DNA from: Diphasiastrum complanatum
Lineage: Eukaryota; Streptophyta; Lycopodiopsida; Lycopodiales; Lycopodiaceae
Assembly: GCA_029204225.1 (NCBI GenBank)
Contig: CM055109.1
Span: forward strand, 26,106,178-26,170,177
DNA length: 64,000 nucleotides
Reading direction: 5' to 3'
The position numbers and the translations under genes are program-made. Positions 54,248 to 64,000 of this stretch are shown here, piece by piece. The number at the start of each line of letters is the position of its first letter. Within the stretch, counting starts at the first letter, position 1. The notes under the pieces are model-generated. The model saw only the letters and a list, made by a program, of their open reading frames with translations, had not been told where the DNA came from and ran no database searches.

Positions 54248-57050
54248 TCCCCTCTCTTTGCGTTGGCACCGTGTAACTATATCTATGGGGACGAGAAGGG
54301 CTTCGATTTATGTCAGCAATTTGGTTTTGGATCTTGCTGCTTGGACGATCTCCGCACTTCTGACTTGCCATGGTTTTTCAGATCTCTAACACATTCAACT
54401 CACTCTACACTTGATGTAAGGTTCGGGCTCTGTGCCTCATTGCTTTTGTGTCCGATTGCGCTCGTTTGTACTGCTCAACTAATGTTGGTGTTAGGTTGAA
54501 TAGGGCAAAACTTTGGAGTCTGATGTGAAGCCACTCAGATAGATCTTTGCATTGGCTTCAGGCTGCTCGGCCTCATCAAAAAGTATATGTTGATAGGCGT
54601 GAGGTGTATCTCAAAGTCTATCATTTGAAACCTTAAAGCTTTACTTAGAGGAACTTATTATTCGCGTTGTCTGTCATCATCTGTTTGAGAATTATCTCAT
54701 CGTTGGGGTGGGCTCCCGCTCCCGCTGCCGCACCTATTCCACCAACTTGAGAAATGCACAAACACAATGGCAGTTGATTGCGATCATCATATACTTGTGA
54801 CGCAAATTCAGAGTTGCAGCTATTTTTCGTACCATATCTATCTCAGTAATCATCATATATCTACCTCTACTCGAGGCACATGACGTTGTGGATCTTAACA
54901 TCAACAAAGAAACTGGCTTTGTGCTAAATTTGAAAAATCCAAATGCTTGATCTTGGCAATAAGGTGGTTTAACCTCCTTATACTCAAATATTGCATTCTA
55001 TTTGTTGATTTGTGTTAACATTTCATGCAACGTTAGCTTGCTTGGAAATGTGGCTTCCATTAGATTAGTCCTGTATGCTTACCTTCTAGGCTTGTGTGTG
55101 ACAAATATGTGAATAGTTCTACAATCCGGACATCATCTACTAGTGATCGATGGAAATGGAATTCACATTATGCAATCCATAAAAACAGATCGCTGAAAAG
55201 GAGGAGGCTGAGGTGTTGTTATACGAGGAGTTGTTAATGGGTAACGATGCTTTCATGCATCCATGTTACTGATGCGAGATTGAAGACCAAAAGCTTTGCA
55301 ACTTTGGAGGTGGTAAGCAGTGGGTGAATGGTCAAGCATTTGGATCGAATGAATTGCCGGTATCTTCTGCAATTTCAGTTTCTCATACAATCAAGCCGCT
55401 CTAGGTTACAACCAAAAAACCCTGCTACCTCGTTTCCTTCAAGGTATTGGTCTGTTCAATCTTGTAATTTTGATGCTGCTCAAACTCTTTGAATGTATCC
55501 AATAGGTGCTTAGTGTCATGATCATCAAATAGTTAAACAGTAGTACTTGGAGATTTTTCATGACTTGAAAACATAATAATTAAGTAAAGTTCTCGGCCTT
55601 CTGTTGAAAACTCCATTAATAGTTCTTGTTTGATACAATTTGTCTTGAAGATTTGGAGAAATAATCGAGTAAACTAGTTTATTCTGAACACTTTTTTATT
55701 ACTTCAGTGCTCAAACCCTCTGTGAACTTTTGGTGAAAATGCAAAGTTATAATGTTTGAATCTAGAAAACATTGACTATACAACAGTTTTACTCCAAATT
55801 GACACCATCATGTGGCTCTTGAATCAACAATGCTTGTTGACGCTTTATTAAGAACTACAGAAATGTTGATTCATTATAATAAAATTGATCTCCATTGCAC
55901 TATAGGTTCACTTGCGAAGCATTTTGTAATGAGTGAGATATAAACATTTATGTCCATCTCTTTGCACTTTTGTTTCAAAAATATGCTTTGAGAAAACCTT
56001 GATAGTCACCATTCCATCTCAAAATTAGATAACAATTTTTTTTGTCATTGGTGAGCTCTAAGCATGTTGAGATTCGTAATCTTTCATATAAAAATATAGT
56101 AGTTTTTTCGACTTGGATCTTTCCATATTATATGGTACTTGCCCTTGATGCATCCAATTTTACAATATTGTGCTCAAAAAATGTGCGAACGTATAACACA
56201 AAGGACATTGGAAAACAGTAGTAGCATTTCAAGAAACAACATTAGCCATCATAATCCTTCCATCATGCTTGCTCCTTTTTCTCAAAGGCAAGCAACTAGT
56301 TTTGTTTGCTTCTTGTGAGTTGTGTTTTTGGTCAACTCTCAAGTGAAGGCACAATTGTAATTATATCAACCTTAATAGTGTCTTGTATCAAATATTACAA
56401 GATTGGATGGCCGATATTGAGCTTAAGGGCCCATATTTACTAGTGTAATATTTAGCTTTTATTATTCCTAATGACCTAAGTACAATCTTCTTGGATGGAC
56501 TCTGAAAGTATGGAGTTCTCTTGGAAAAGCTTCGATGCTCTCTTTTATTGGAGTGCAACAAATGGACACTTACCCATGTAGATTTTTTTTCAAGTGGACA
56601 ACCTTGCTAGGCTTTTAGACTCATCAAATGCTCAAAGTGGTAGATGTTATGTCAAGTTTTTTGGCTCTTTGGCATCAATGTCTCTATGTCTTGACTACTT
56701 CCAACATTTTTTTGTTTATCTTTCTTAACTTGTTGAACATAAAATGACTTGCATTGCAAATTACGCATTATGGTTCAATTTTGTGATCTTGGCTTATCTT
56801 GGGTAGATTAAAATGCTTGGTTCAATGGCCACCAACAATACTTCAAATCATATTTTTGATCCTTTTAAGTCTTGATTTTCAATAAGATGAAGCACATGAT
56901 ACATAGGTTATGGGTGAAATTAGTTAGTAAAGAATAAATGGTGGAGAGAAAGGTGTTGGATGATAGCCCCCATAAGCATGTAGAATTAGCGAAGAGGTCG
57001 GTGCTTAGTGTTTGATTTGTTTCAATTGTCTAAGCTCTTCTTGAAAACAT
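53784..57050. other. AT-rich stretch without a recognised gene
   Basis: CACTTGCTAGGGACTCT is duplicated at 53979 and 54046, and a (CT)n tract lies at 54208-54244. Remaining sequence has only short frames and no match I trust. Confidence 0.4.
54208..54244. repeat. (CT)n microsatellite
   Basis: Uninterrupted CT run of about 37 bp. Confidence 0.95.
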
Positions 57051-57165
57051 GTGTCTCACATGCAGTCTCAGTGGGAGGACTACATTTCTTTTATTGAGTT
57101 TGCTTACGATAGTAGAAAACATTCTGCTATAGGTTATACAACTTGTCTCCTTTGTTGGAATCCTT
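57051..57165 (+). pseudogene. Ty3/gypsy integrase scrap
   Basis: The plus strand encodes QSQWEDYISFIEFAYDSRKH then SAIGYTTC. This corresponds to the WxxxLPxxEFAYNxxxHxxTGxSP block at the end of the gypsy integrase core. Only about 35 codons survive; a hydrophobic, AT-rich read-through follows. Confidence 0.65.
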
Positions 57166-58125
<960 letters not shown>

Positions 58126-58379
58126 ATTATGTTCTTCTTGTTCAATTTAACATGCCTAATACTACTTTGTCCTCAAGTGTTTTCAAGGATCATGTTATGA
58201 ATTGTATTGTTGGACACATAGTGGGTCTTGCCACTAAAATACTATATGGCTAGATAGGCCTACTAAATGGGCCCCGTCATAGTACATTGTATAGCTAGGA
58301 GTAATAAGTGCAAGGGCATTGTCATTCTGCGCATATAAGCTCAATCCAATGAGCATGCTAATTTGTTTAGTAGAAATGC

Positions 58380-58430
58380 TTCTTGGTTTCCAAGGGGAGG
58401 TTCGAACCTGAGACCAAAGAAACTTTAGTA
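58380..58430. repeat. Short dispersed repeat with tRNA B-box-like core
   Basis: TTGGTTTCCAAGGGG, then GGTTCGAACCTGAGACC and AAAGAAACTTTAG. A related block lies in PAH intron 9 at about 23013-23058, with the core changed to GGGGAAACCTGGGACC. GGTTCGAAC matches a polymerase III B box, so it may be a SINE scrap; no A box was identified. Confidence 0.35.
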
Positions 58431-59399
58431 GAAATGATATAACTAGGAATAAAAAGATTTGGGACATAAGTTAGAATAAGATAATTAAAAATCCCAAGAT
58501 CAAGTTGATATGGTTTTAAGTTTGGATCATGTGAAAGTCACACTTCTTATTTGGGAACCATTGGATTTTACATGAAGGGCTTGCAAGGATTAGCATCCTT
58601 GCCATTTAGAAGTAGCCAATCAGAGAGAATAGGCATGGCCTTCCCCAAGAATAAAAGGGCATCCATTGTGTCATGGGAGAAATATCTAACTTATAAACAT
58701 TGAGAAGTAAAATGTCATTTCTTAGTGGCTTTATGCCATCAACAATTGGATCAATACTAACAACCAACAACAACTACCTCAAAGGGTATGGAACCTTATA
58801 TGGAGGTGCATTTGCAAATGTATCCATCTTGCTTGCTCATGGTTAATTGTCTACACATTCTAGGGCATCTTAAACATTAAAATTTCTAAGAAGTCTTTCT
58901 TTTTCAACATTTTAGCTTACTTTATTTCGAGTATATGGCTTTTCACTCTTTCACTATCGTGATAGGAAGATACACAAATTGAAACAAATACCTAAGACAA
59001 CATGCAACATGGATCTCATACGGAGTAGTGCATCCACCAAAAATGTATGTCCTTTTTCAAACTCTTAATCCATTGTGTACACAAATATTCAGAGTGTAAG
59101 CTCTCACTTTTGAGATGAGATAATCGGTGCATTTGACCATTTTATAATCATGAAAACATTAACTATAAATATTAATTATTTTCTTTTTGTCTTCTTTGTA
59201 TATGGTCTTGCTTTCTTTGATTAGTTTGTTCCTCTATATTGTAACATTTTTGTATTTTATATGTTAACGTCATTTATTTCTTTAGGTGTACCATCTATGG
59301 TAGTTAGATCAACACCAAATTCCTTGATTTTTGGAGGTAGCTCCTAAATTTCAAGAAACTTGAACAAAATTCCTATCTAAAGCCTATGACTAGGACCTA

Positions 59400-59527
59400 A
59401 CTACCCTCGACCTATTCCTCACATGTGGGAACATGCCCTCACATGTGTGGATTACAAAATGTACAATAAACTATGTGTTTATCAAGCTAGTATTTGCCAA
59501 TTTCCACACTCCTCCTCAAATTTAGCT
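59400..59527 (-). mobile_element. Inverted copia LTR start with polypurine tract
   Basis: On the minus strand TTTGAGGAGGAG is followed by TGTGGAAATTGGCAAA, TAGCTTGATAA, CACACATGTGAGGGCATG and TTCCCACATGTGAG. This is the same order as the LTR beginning at 33249 on the plus strand, so it is a second, oppositely oriented copy of that LTR family. Confidence 0.55.
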
Positions 59528-59933
59528 TGATAAAACTATCGTACATCTATCTACAACTCCAAGAGTTTATCTTAACCTAATAAATGAATACTCTTAGAAG
59601 AATTCCAGCTACAGACAAGGAACTTATGAGACTCCTATAGAGAATGTTGTCCATGAAGGATTTTTCACCCCCTCTTAAAGGATCCCTTACAAAATGTTCC
59701 ATGTTGTGTATTCATACATGCATAGATCCATGTCAAAACTTCTTAGGAATGAGGTAGCATGATGAAGTCAATAAAATCCAACAAGAAAGGTGGAGCTTAT
59801 GATCTCACATATTGGTTGCAAGATCTCAAATTGGTTTTGGTTGGACACCATTATCAAAGGCTTTTTTTTGAGAGAGAAGCAACACTTGTACTTGTTTTCT
59901 GATCCATTAAAAGTCAATTTTCTCAAGTGATTA

Positions 59934-60890
59934 TGGCTTCCATGGGGTTCTTTCTCTTGGAGTAGGGTGAGAGATTAAACACCTCCAACTATTCTATTTG
60001 GAAGGTGAGGATGGAGTCAATTTTTATCCTCCAAGATGTGATGATATTGTACTTGGACTTGAGGAGGAGCCTCAAGTGCTTCAAGATGTCCAAAGGTACA
60101 AGAAAAGGGCAAGAATGGCCCTTCATTACATCAAGATGAATGTATCCAATGAAGTGTTGAGAGAGATTAGTACTTGCACCTTGGCCAAGGAGGCTTGGGA
60201 CACCCTTAAAGCCATTTATGAGGCAAAGAACACTTTTAGGTAGGCTCACATTAAGAAACCAAATATTTCAAAGCTATCAAAAGAGTGATGAGAGCGCCTC
60301 AAATTTTTTTATGAGAGTGAAAGATCTTTATAGAGAGCTTGCATGCATAGGAGATAATCTTAATCAAAGTGAGTTAGTCCAAGTAATCCTTAATGGATTG
60401 AACGATGAGTCTGGTAACATTGTCCAATTCGATGCAATCAAGGAGGAGCTTCCAGACTTGGAAGCACTTCAAGGAGTCCTTATTGCTGAAGAGTGTAGGC
60501 AAGAGAACAAGCTCTTCAAGGAATCCTTATTGCTAAAGAGTGTAGGCGAGAGAACAAGCTCTTGAGGATCAACAAGCTATCATTGAAGGATGGTGGAGAG
60601 GACAAAGATTTGTTCACCAAGGAAAAGACAAAGGGGAGGATCAAAGGACAAGAACAACATTTTAAGACAGACAAAGCCAAAGATGGTGATGAGGACCATT
60701 AGTCTCAAGCTTCAACATCTAGTGGGAAGAAGAAGAAGATCAAATGCTTCTTTTGTGGCAAGAAAGCTCAATATGCCTCTAATTGCTTCAAGAAAAAGAA
60801 AGAAGTCTATCTGTACTACAATGATGTTGAGTGTAGAATTGAAGGAATAGGTAGCATCATCAAAAGTTTTGTGTCTCAATGATGTAGTCT
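59934..60890 (+). pseudogene. Ty1/copia gag relic with defective zinc knuckle
   Basis: The plus strand starts at ATG 59934 and encodes, across frameshifts and stops: NYSIWKVRMES, YKKRARMALHYIKMNVSNEV, AKEAWDTLKAIYEAKNTF, FMRVKDLYRELACIGDNL and LNGLNDESGNIVQ. The zinc knuckle CFFCGKKAQYASNC has Gln for the metal-binding His. The next 300 bp hold degraded protease/pre-integrase-like sequence, and the element then jumps to the RNase H end, so integrase and RT are deleted. Confidence 0.8.
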
Positions 60891-61194
60891 ATGTGCCAAA
60901 ACTAACAGAGAATCTCTCATTAGTGCTGGTTGACAATGGTCTTGATGTCAAATATGATGTTCATGGATAATCAAGCTTGAGGATGAGGTGATAGTTAGAG
61001 GATCTAGATTTGGGAGATTATAAAAACTAGATTCTAGTGAGAGTGCTAACATTTGTGACATTGCCTACAAGACCAAGATTTCTCAAGAGGATTTCTCAAG
61101 ATTGTTGTAAGTAGAGATGTGATCTTCCATAGGCTAAGTTATGGAGCTCAAGTGCATCAAGGATGAAGATCTACCTATTGTCAAGTGTGACAAT

Positions 61195-61393
61195 ATTCGG
61201 CTCAAGCTCTTGCCAACAATCCAATTTTTCATGCAAGAAGCAAGTACATCGAGATAACACACCATTTTGCAAGAGCAAAAGTTATTGGAGGAGAGATCAT
61301 CTTTGAGCATGTTGGATCATCTTCATGTATTGCCGATATTCTCACCAAACCATTTCTCAAAAATGCTTTTATTTCAAGATCTATGTTGAAATA
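61195..61393 (+). pseudogene. Copia RNase H C-terminal end
   Basis: The plus strand encodes ALANNPIFHARSKYIEITHH, then FARAKVIGGEI and SSSCIADILTKPFLKNAF, ending at TAG. The polypurine tract TTTTAAGGAGGAG at 61404-61416 follows, then the LTR. It is joined to the gag relic upstream by a large internal deletion. Confidence 0.85.
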
Positions 61394-61416
61394 GATAGAT
61401 ATCTTTTAAGGAGGAG

Positions 61417-62522
61417 TGTGAAAATTGTAAAAGTCAGGCTATCTTGAGGTCCTCTATCAAAGCCACTCATTGTACACTTGCAATTAAGTGATTAGACCAA
61501 ATTTAGAGTTGGATTAGCTCCTGATAGTGTAGGTTACTTACACTTGGCTTGATGGTAGAGGGCTAGTGACATTGCACATCTTGATTTCATTTGTCAATTT
61601 GGACCAATCATAACGTAAGATGCACCAAAATGGTCCAATCAATGTAAGAGGTGGCATGTAAGTGGTCCAATCAAAGTAAGAGGTGATTTTAGAGAGGTCC
61701 AATCATTGAGCTCCATTGCCACTCTTCACGGATCTCGAGCTACTATGAGTGAGAGTGAGATTGAGTCCACACTTAGTTTTTTGATGAGAGATTTGGAGAG
61801 AGTGTGCTCCAACACTTAGTTTTTTCTTGACATTCTCTCTCTATCTGAGAGCTTGATGTTGCATTCTCTCTCCAACCGAGAGCAAGCCAATTTTATACTT
61901 AGTTTTTTTTATGCAAAGTTGCCTCTCATTATGTGTGATGACTGGTGAGTGATAGATGCATGTATTGCTCTTACCTTAGATTTGTCAAGATAGGTGCTTG
62001 TATCTTTTGAATGATAGATCTATGTGCAATCACACACATCTTAGGAGATCATTCACATTGCTTGAGATGTCCTCACATGTGTGAAAAGTACACAAAATTG
62101 ACTTGAGTAGGTCAACCTAATGAATTTTTGGTACTTGAACATGTGTTGTACCTACTCATCAGCCATTCAAGGATAGGATACTCTTTTTACTTGCAAATCA
62201 TTCAATCAATGTGGGAGAGATCGTGATTATGGAGCACTTGACAATTTTGAGTTTTTACACCATTTGTGTTGAGATTGTTTTATTTGAATGCAATCTAAAC
62301 TTAGTAAAGTTGATTCTCTATTAGTAGGCTATACTATAGACTATACTTCACACATGTGAGGTCGTTCTATAGTGTTTTGATAAAATTTAGATTATTCTTA
62401 TTTGATTAGATCAAATTTGCCAATTTAGATCAAGATTTGAGTGCTGGTTTTGCAATAGATTGATTAACCAAGTATAGATCTTTTATAGATCCATTTAGGG
62501 TCCTAAACATTGGTTTTCAACA
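61417..62522 (+). repeat. Copia LTR, 1106 bp, shared by two internal regions
   Basis: The LTR begins TGTGAAAATTGTAAAAG after the polypurine tract and ends TTGGTTTTCAACA. It is followed directly by the degraded primer site TGATATCAAAGCC (62523). It is therefore the 3' LTR of the relic to its left and the 5' LTR of the one to its right. Confidence 0.75.
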
Positions 62523-63194
62523 TGATATCAAAGCCAAGCACAAGATTTTAATTGTTGATCAAGACTCAATCCAAATTTAGCAAGTTTGATGCTAAAGAAC
62601 TAGTTTTGAGAAGGCGAGCCTAAACCTAGTGATTGTTTCAAAGTTTGAGGTATTTTGTTGATAGTGGGCTGCAAGTGTACTTTTCACACATGTGGGGAGC
62701 TGCTATACCTACATTTAAAGTTCCATTATTTATAGAATCCTCATAAGTTTTCTACACATCATCTTGATGAGATTTTTGATGCAAATCAAAGAGAAAACAT
62801 CAAAGATCAAATGCCATTATTGAGATTTGATTTTGAGTCATAGGATCCAATAAATGAGAGCTTAGAACAAGTCCTAGAAACTGGTTTTTTAGGTCTTGTT
62901 GTATCATTAAGAAGAAGGGGTGTAAGAGAGTCATTGTTTTGCCAAAATCATTGATATTTTTATTTGATTTGATTAGAATTTGAAGTGAACTCATCATACT
63001 TCCATTTAGTCTTAGTGAGAGGGTCGAGACTATAAGTCTTTTGGAAGGCTAGAGGTCTATTTTGAGTCATCCAAATCAAGTGAAATCTTTGTGAATTTCT
63101 AGAATCAAATTTTCTCCATCAAGTGTGAGTTGGTTTTTGTAGAGATCCTAGTGAGGGCCGAGAAGTACATTGATTGTACAAGTCATTAGCAAAG
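62523..63194 (+). other. Primer site and untranslated leader of a copia relic
   Basis: TGATATCAAAGC at 62523-62534 matches the initiator-Met primer site TGGTATCAGAGC with two transitions. About 670 bp of leader follows with no supported coding frame. Confidence 0.6.
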
Positions 63195-64000
63195 ATGGGA
63201 TCAATAGGTGCATTCCTCTTAGAGGCTAGTGAGAGGTTAAACTCTACAAATTACTCCATTTGGAAAGTGAGGATGGAATCACTCCTTGTGCTCCAAGACC
63301 TCTATGATCTTCTTCTATATGAAGAGGATGAACCTCTAGGTGGACAAGAATTGTTGAAGTACAAGAAGAGGGCAAGACTAGCATTACATTGAGTGAAAAT
63401 GAATGTTAGTAATGATATTCTCAAGGAAGTTGCCACTTGCACTTCAACCAAGGAAGCTTGGGATTCACTAAAATCTATTTATGAATCTAAGAGTGCTCAT
63501 GTTAAGAAACCAAGTTTTGCAAAGCATGAGGAGAAGTGATGAAAGTGCACAAGAAAATGTGCTTAGAATCAAATCTCTTAACAAGGAACTTGCTTCAATA
63601 GGAGATAAAATTCATGATAATGAACTTGTTAAAGTGATCCTAAATGGACTTGGAGATGAGTACTCCAACTTGGTCCAAAGTTTTTACACAGAAGCTTATT
63701 CATATAGCAAGTGATCTTAAATTCAAGATTGGGGGAGTAGGATTAGTTCCTATGTGTCTTGAATCTACCAAGAAAGTCATGCTTGAGGGTGTGTTGTATG
63801 TTCCCAATATTATAAGAAATTTGCTAAGTGTTGGGCAACTCATGGAAAAGGGCTTCTTTGTTACATTTGAAGGTAATGCTTGCTTGATGATGAGGAGTGG
63901 GAATGTCATTGCCAAAGGGATTAAAGATGGTAGGAATGTGGATTGATGGCCAAGGAGAAGATAGCACAAGAGGAGCCATGTCATAAGAGATTGGATCACT
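63195..64000 (+). pseudogene. Ty1/copia gag joined to protease end by internal deletion
   Basis: The gag starts at ATG 63195 (MGSIGAFLLEASERLNST) and runs through NYSIWKVRMES, KYKKRARLALH, a stop at 63390-63392 and a frameshift to LRNQVLQSMRRSDESAQENV and LNGLGDEYSNLVQSF. At about 63690 it passes directly into the end of the protease region (VMLEGVLYVPNIIRNLLSVG), so zinc knuckle and DSGA active site are deleted. It continues past the window edge. Confidence 0.82.

Noticed and set aside
54540-54700. Possible retroelement coding (YVDRREVYLKVYHLKP)
   Set aside because: Too short and without a diagnostic motif of copia, gypsy or LINE proteins.

Overview
This window comes from a land plant with a large, repeat-rich nuclear genome. 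The evidence is one intron-containing lipin-type phosphatidate phosphatase gene (PAH) with plant-style exon structure, Ty1/copia and Ty3/gypsy retrotransposons with plant-type initiator-Met primer binding sites, a plant L1-type LINE, hAT-like miniature elements and CCCTAAA telomere-like motifs. Long introns (4.3 and 9.4 kb) and very long (GA)n tracts would fit a gymnosperm or an early-diverging angiosperm, but the species cannot be fixed from the sequence.

Positions 1-23225 hold the only host gene I can support: PAH, plus strand, ten coding exons (1592-5753, 5926-6530, 6871-6944, 11196-11280, 11702-11788, 12681-12753, 22194-22237, 22482-22610, 22829-22930, 23151-23225). Every junction is GT-AG and every phase matches, giving 1811 codons. 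The N-terminal lipin domain, the DVDGT catalytic motif and the C-terminal HAD region are intact. Exon 1 alone carries 1387 codons, so the protein is about twice the length of the Arabidopsis PAH proteins. An 11-codon upstream ORF stops one base before the start codon.

The introns are packed with small non-autonomous elements. Three hAT-like elements have 8-bp target duplications (8469-9036, 10062-10480, 13110-13425). There is a 124-bp TA-flanked fold-back element, a decayed gypsy integrase between two degenerate direct repeats, a 364-bp tandem repeat, and several GC-rich palindromic elements beside TA tracts.

Positions 23226-42300 are a retroelement graveyard. They contain (GA)n/(CT)n tracts of 150-250 bp, a truncated minus-strand copia element with a reiterated primer binding site, a copia/gypsy chimera, a minus-strand LINE split into two blocks, a plus-strand copia 3' end and a minus-strand copia polyprotein.

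Positions 42301-50850 hold the most interesting structure. It is a minus-strand LTR element with gag, a retropepsin and then a roughly 440-codon frame of unknown function running straight into a polypurine tract and LTR, with no reverse transcriptase or integrase. A complete 5.5-kb copia element (45062-50582) is inserted in its gag, with identical 5-bp target duplications.

Positions 50850-64000 hold a copia gag-protease fragment, a stretch coding for an animal- or Helentron-type endonuclease domain (about 53.2-53.6 kb), a gypsy integrase scrap, a 95-bp (CT)n tract, and plus-strand copia copies in which one 1.1-kb LTR is shared by two internally deleted bodies. Apart from PAH, no gene here looks functional.
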